This document shows positions 61,108-64,000 of a stretch of 64,000 bases of DNA, one piece after another; position 1 is the first letter of the stretch, and each line of letters opens with the position of its first letter. The notes under the pieces were generated by a model that was not told the origin of the DNA, ran no database searches, and was given only the letters and a program-made list of their open reading frames with translations. The stretch lies in the NCBI GenBank assembly GCA_003148945.1, contig QGGY01000007.1:159376-223375 (forward strand), written 5' to 3'. The position numbers and the translations under genes are program-made. The DNA comes from Murimonas intestini. GTDB taxonomy: Bacteria > Bacillota > Clostridia > Lachnospirales > Lachnospiraceae.

Positions 61108-64000
61108 ATGACAAATAAGAAAAAACAAAGTGCCGTTGTCGTGGCTGCCACGGTAATGAGTATCACATTCGTGCTTTCACCTGTTGCCGCTGTTTACGCA
61201 GCAGATGCAGAGACAGCAATCGTACAGCAGACAAGATCAACAGAGATCAGGGAAAATGCCCTGCCGGTCACACTGCCGCAGGAACTGTCAGGGAATGCAG
61301 GACAGGTTTTGCAGGACATTGCTTTACCGGATGGATGGAGCTGGACAGATGGAAACACCATCATCAGCAGGGAAAAACCAGAATACCCTGCCAGAACCGC
61401 AGTGGACGATAAGACGTATGATTACAGCGCAGTAGAGGGCTACAATGCGGAAGAACATTTCGTAGAGAAAAATATCCCTGTTACTGTCCTGGTGCCGGAA
61501 ACGGAAGAAAGCACAGCTCTTTCCGCAAAGGAACAGGTTCAGGCACCACAAACAGACAGCATATCCAGTAATACGGGGGAAATTGAGATCAATCCCACAT
61601 CAACAGAGGCCAGGGAAAATGCCCCGCTGATCACACTGCCGCAGGAATTGTCAGGGAATGACGGACAAGCTTTGCAGGACATTGCTTTACCGGATGGATG
61701 GAGCTGGACGGATGGAAACACCATCATCAGTAAGGAAAAACCAGAATACCCTGCCAGGATCGCAGTGGACGATAAGACGTATGATTACAGCGCAGTAGAG
61801 GGCTACAATGCGGAAGAACATTTTGTAGAGAAAAATATCCCTGTTACTGTTCTGGTGCCGGAAACGGAAGAAAGCACAGCTCTTTTTGCAAAGGAACAAG
61901 TTCAGGCACCGCAAGCAAACAGCATATCCAGTAATACGGGGAAAGTTGAGATCAATTCCACTGATTTTCCGGATGAAAAGTTTAGGGAGTATTTGTTGGA
62001 TAAATTCAACGGTGATGGTGAGAACAAAATAGCGATAGCGGATGTTACTCTTATTGATGTTAAAGACAGAACAGATATAACGGATTTAAAGGGGATTGAA
62101 AAGTTCGCTGATCTGAAATATTTGATTTGCTCCTACACAGGAATCCAAGCCTTGGATGTCAGCAAAAATTCCAATCTGGAAACCTTGTCTTGCACCGACA
62201 CAGAAATCCAAGACTTGGATGTCAGTAAAAATTCCAATCTGAAACGATTGTACTGCTCCAACACAGAAATCCAAGCCTTGAATGTCAGTAAAAATACCGC
62301 TTTGACATACTTGTTTTGTCCCAGAACAAAAATCCAAGCCTTGGATGTCAGCAATTGTCCTGATTTGGAGTTTTTAGATACAAGGTATATGAATCTGGCT
62401 TATCTTGATTGGGGAACGGCTGATCTGAGTACGTGGAGTAAGACTTTATCAACGATTGATCTAACTGTAACTGGTGATACCTTCGATATTACAAAGAAAT
62501 TTGCTGGTATTGACATCAGCAAGTTGACCGTTATCAGTGGCGGAAGATTGGATGGCAACAATATCACAGACTATAAAGTTGGAACGCCAATCCAATATAC
62601 CTATGCCTGTGGGAACGTGAATGGATCATCTGATACATTGACTGTCACCTTGAATTTATCCAAGTCAGTCAGCAAGATTGAAATAACAAGCAATCCTGAT
62701 ATGACTTATACCGGAAACCCTGTTAAAAATCCATCTGTTGATTCGGAAGGAAGTACAGGGGATGTTAACTATACTTATGAAATTTGGAATGGCAGAATTT
62801 GGGATAAATATACTGGCATTCCAACCAATGCCGGGAAGTACCGTGTAACTGCAAAGCTGGCAGAGGACGACTTCTACAAAGGTGCAGAAGATACAAAGGA
62901 ATTTACAATATCACAGGCAGCTAACGGCTGGACAGAGGACCTTGCTATGACAGACTGGACTTATGGAGATAAGGCAGTATCTCCAACAGCCAAGGCAATT
63001 TTCGGTGATGTGATTTTTACTTACAGTGATTCAGAGAAAGAAGCCTATACAGATGTCGTTCCGACTGATGCAGGCACTTGGTATGTGAAAGCAGCTGTCG
63101 CAGGCACAGACAACTATACAGCGTTAGAAGCTACAAAGGAATTTACAGTATCGCAGGCAACTAACGGCTGGACAGAGGATCTTGTTATGACAGGCTGGAC
63201 TTATGGAGATAAGGCAGTATCTCCAACAGCCAAGGCAATTTTCGGTGATGTCATTTTTACTTACAGTGATTCAGAGAAAGGAGCCTATACAGATGCCGTT
63301 CCGACTGATGCAGGCACTTGGTACGTGAAAGCAGCTGTCACAGGCACAGATAACTTTACAGGGGTAGAATCCACAAAGGAATTTACAATATCACAGGCAG
63401 CTAACGGCTGGACAGAGGACCTTGCTATAACAGGCTGGACGTATGGGGAAAAGGCAGTATCTCCAACAGCCAAGGCAATTTTCGGTGATGTGATTTTTAC
63501 TTACAGTGATTCAGAGAAAGAAGCCTATACAGATGTCGTTCCGACTGATGCAGGCACTTGGTATGTGAAAGCAGCTGTCGCAGGCACAGACAACTATACA
63601 GCGTTAGAAGCTACAAAGGAATTTACAGTATCGCAGGCAACTAACGGCTGGACAGAGGATCTTGTTATGACAGGCTGGACTTATGGAGATAAGGCAGTAT
63701 CTCCAACAGCCAAGGCAATTTTCGGTGATGTCATTTTTACTTACAGTGATTCAGAGAAAGGAGCCTATACAGATGCCGTTCCGACTGATGCAGGCACTTG
63801 GTACGTGAAAGCAGCTGTCACAGGCACAGATAACTTTACAGGGGTAGAATCCACAAAGGAATTTACAATATCACAGGCGACTAACGGCTGGACAGAGAAC
63901 CTTGCTATAACGGGCTGGACATATGGGGAAAAGGCAGTATCTCCAACAGCCAAGGCAATTTTCGGTAATGTGATTTTTACTTACAGTGATTCAGAGAAAG
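61108..64000 (+). CDS. Giant repeat-rich surface protein (right end outside the window)
   Basis: The frame is open for 964 codons to the edge. A signal peptide (residues 1-31, ending VYAADA) leads to two 121-residue repeats (about 44-285; each with LPDGWSWTDGNTIIS and YDYSAVEGYNAEEHFVEKN), then a dockerin-like or EF-type segment (DFPDEKFREYLLDKFNGDGE), then about five leucine-rich repeats of 20-21 residues (LDVSKNSNLETLSC and related, 330-430), an Ig/MBG-like domain, and at least four and a half 80-residue Ig-like repeats (NGWTEDLAMTDWTYGDKAVS). These are features of adhesins or cell-wall proteins; the anchor would be at the missing C-terminus. AAAGGAGAGG fixes the start. Confidence 0.88.
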   Translation, partial: MTNKKKQSAVVVAATVMSITFVLSPVAAVYAADAETAIVQQTRSTEIRENALPVTLPQELSGNAGQVLQDIALPDGWSWTDGNTIISREKPEYPARTAVDDKTYDYSAVEGYNAEEHFVEKNIPVTVLVPETEESTALSAKEQVQAPQTDSISSNTGEIEINPTSTEARENAPLITLPQELSGNDGQALQDIALPDGWSWTDGNTIISKEKPEYPARIAVDDKTYDYSAVEGYNAEEHFVEKNIPVTVLVPETEESTALFAKEQVQAPQANSISSNTGKVEINSTDFPDEKFREYLLDKFNGDGENKIAIADVTLIDVKDRTDITDLKGIEKFADLKYLICSYTGIQALDVSKNSNLETLSCTDTEIQDLDVSKNSNLKRLYCSNTEIQALNVSKNTALTYLFCPRTKIQALDVSNCPDLEFLDTRYMNLAYLDWGTADLSTWSKTLSTIDLTVTGDTFDITKKFAGIDISKLTVISGGRLDGNNITDYKVGTPIQYTYACGNVNGSSDTLTVTLNLSKSVSKIEITSNPDMTYTGNPVKNPSVDSEGSTGDVNYTYEIWNGRIWDKYTGIPTNAGKYRVTAKLAEDDFYKGAEDTKEFTISQAANGWTEDLAMTDWTYGDKAVSPTAKAIFGDVIFTYSDSEKEAYTDVVPTDAGTWYVKAAVAGTDNYTALEATKEFTVSQATNGWTEDLVMTGWTYGDKAVSPTAKAIFGDVIFTYSDSEKGAYTDAVPTDAGTWYVKAAVTGTDNFTGVESTKEFTISQAANGWTEDLAITGWTYGEKAVSPTAKAIFGDVIFTYSDSEKEAYTDVVPTDAGTWYVKAAVAGTDNYTALEATKEFTVSQATNGWTEDLVMTGWTYGDKAVSPTAKAIFGDVIFTYSDSEKGAYTDAVPTDAGTWYVKAAVTGTDNFTGVESTKEFTISQATNGWTENLAITGWTYGEKAVSPTAKAIFGNVIFTYSDSEK
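61237..61962 (+). repeat. Two 363-bp tandem repeats in the surface-protein gene
   Basis: Units 61237-61599 and 61600-61962 are nearly identical DNA, keep frame (121 codons each) and differ by scattered substitutions, which indicates a fairly recent duplication. Confidence 0.88.
62923..64000 (+). repeat. 240-bp tandem repeats arranged as a 480-bp higher-order repeat
   Basis: Units begin at 62923, 63163, 63403, 63643 and 63883, each with AACGGCTGGACAGAG. Odd units share GTDNYTALEAT, even units GTDNFTGVEST. Bases 62971-63398 and 63451-63878 appear identical, so pairs of units duplicated as a block. The array continues past the window. Confidence 0.92.

Noticed and set aside
60873..61166. 97-codon minus-strand frame upstream of the surface protein
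   Set aside because: It overlaps the start and ribosome site of the surface-protein gene and has no ribosome site of its own.
62971..63878. CRISPR-like array because of regular repeats
   Set aside because: The 240-bp units are translated, keep frame and have no unique spacers; they are protein repeats.

Overview
The window looks like a chromosome segment of a gut-type Firmicute of the Lachnospiraceae (class Clostridia). This is inferred from the gene families: YesM/YesN-type two-component systems, Lpl-type sugar ABC transporters, large glycoside hydrolases of plant-glycan type, strong AGGAGG ribosome sites, frequent TTG/GTG starts, low to moderate GC, and Gram-positive lipoprotein and surface-protein signals. 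No rRNA, tRNA, CRISPR array, prophage or insertion sequence was recognised.

Layout. 0-0.4 kb: start of a lipoprotein gene running off the left edge. 0.5-0.7 kb: a compact 164-bp structured repeat. 0.8-4.3 kb: an Asp-box secreted protein and, convergent with it, a glycogen-debranching type GH13 enzyme. 4.5-15.6 kb: a rhamnoside locus (ribose-type ABC transporter of four genes plus a GH78 alpha-L-rhamnosidase) with a divergent YesN/YesM two-component system. 15.6-17.1 kb: a collapsed ADP-ribosylglycohydrolase gene and a MntA/HepT toxin-antitoxin pair with its own promoter. 17.1-25.8 kb: a second sugar locus (LplB/LplC-type permeases, binding lipoprotein, YesM/YesN pair, GH3 glucosidase). Its response regulator is split by an in-frame amber codon and its kinase has lost the ATP-lid motifs, yet the binding-protein operon and the GH3 gene carry the same two-site operator at identical spacing. 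25.9-37.3 kb: housekeeping and resistance genes (ArsC-like, HD hydrolase, heterodimeric ABC exporter with a MerR regulator, RlmI-like methyltransferase, alkyltransferase-like protein, TetR/DUF2871 membrane operon). 37.3-45 kb: ribulokinase beside a both-ends-truncated araA remnant, an efflux MFS gene with a transcription-attenuation leader, a YtrA-type GntR/ABC operon, another MFS gene overlapping tail to tail with an AraR-type regulator, and a MATE pump. 46.5-58.5 kb: a third glycan locus (GH2, membrane AraC sensor-regulator, two binding proteins, two permeases, GH106-like rhamnosidase). 58.6-64 kb: an AgrC/AgrA-like two-component system without agrB/agrD, divergent from a giant repeat-rich surface protein that continues past the right edge.

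How the genes work together. Three separate carbohydrate loci each combine import, a sensor-regulator and intracellular glycosidases. Two of the hydrolases belong to different alpha-L-rhamnosidase families, and ribulokinase plus AraR point to arabinose, so rhamnose- and arabinose-decorated plant glycans or glycosides are the likely diet. The gene content is mostly of known families. The least expected signals are regulatory and evolutionary: the duplicated operator of the 17-26 kb locus beside a decaying two-component system, an in-frame translated leader containing a terminator in front of an MFS pump, the araA remnant, and the nearly identical 480-bp higher-order repeat in the surface protein.
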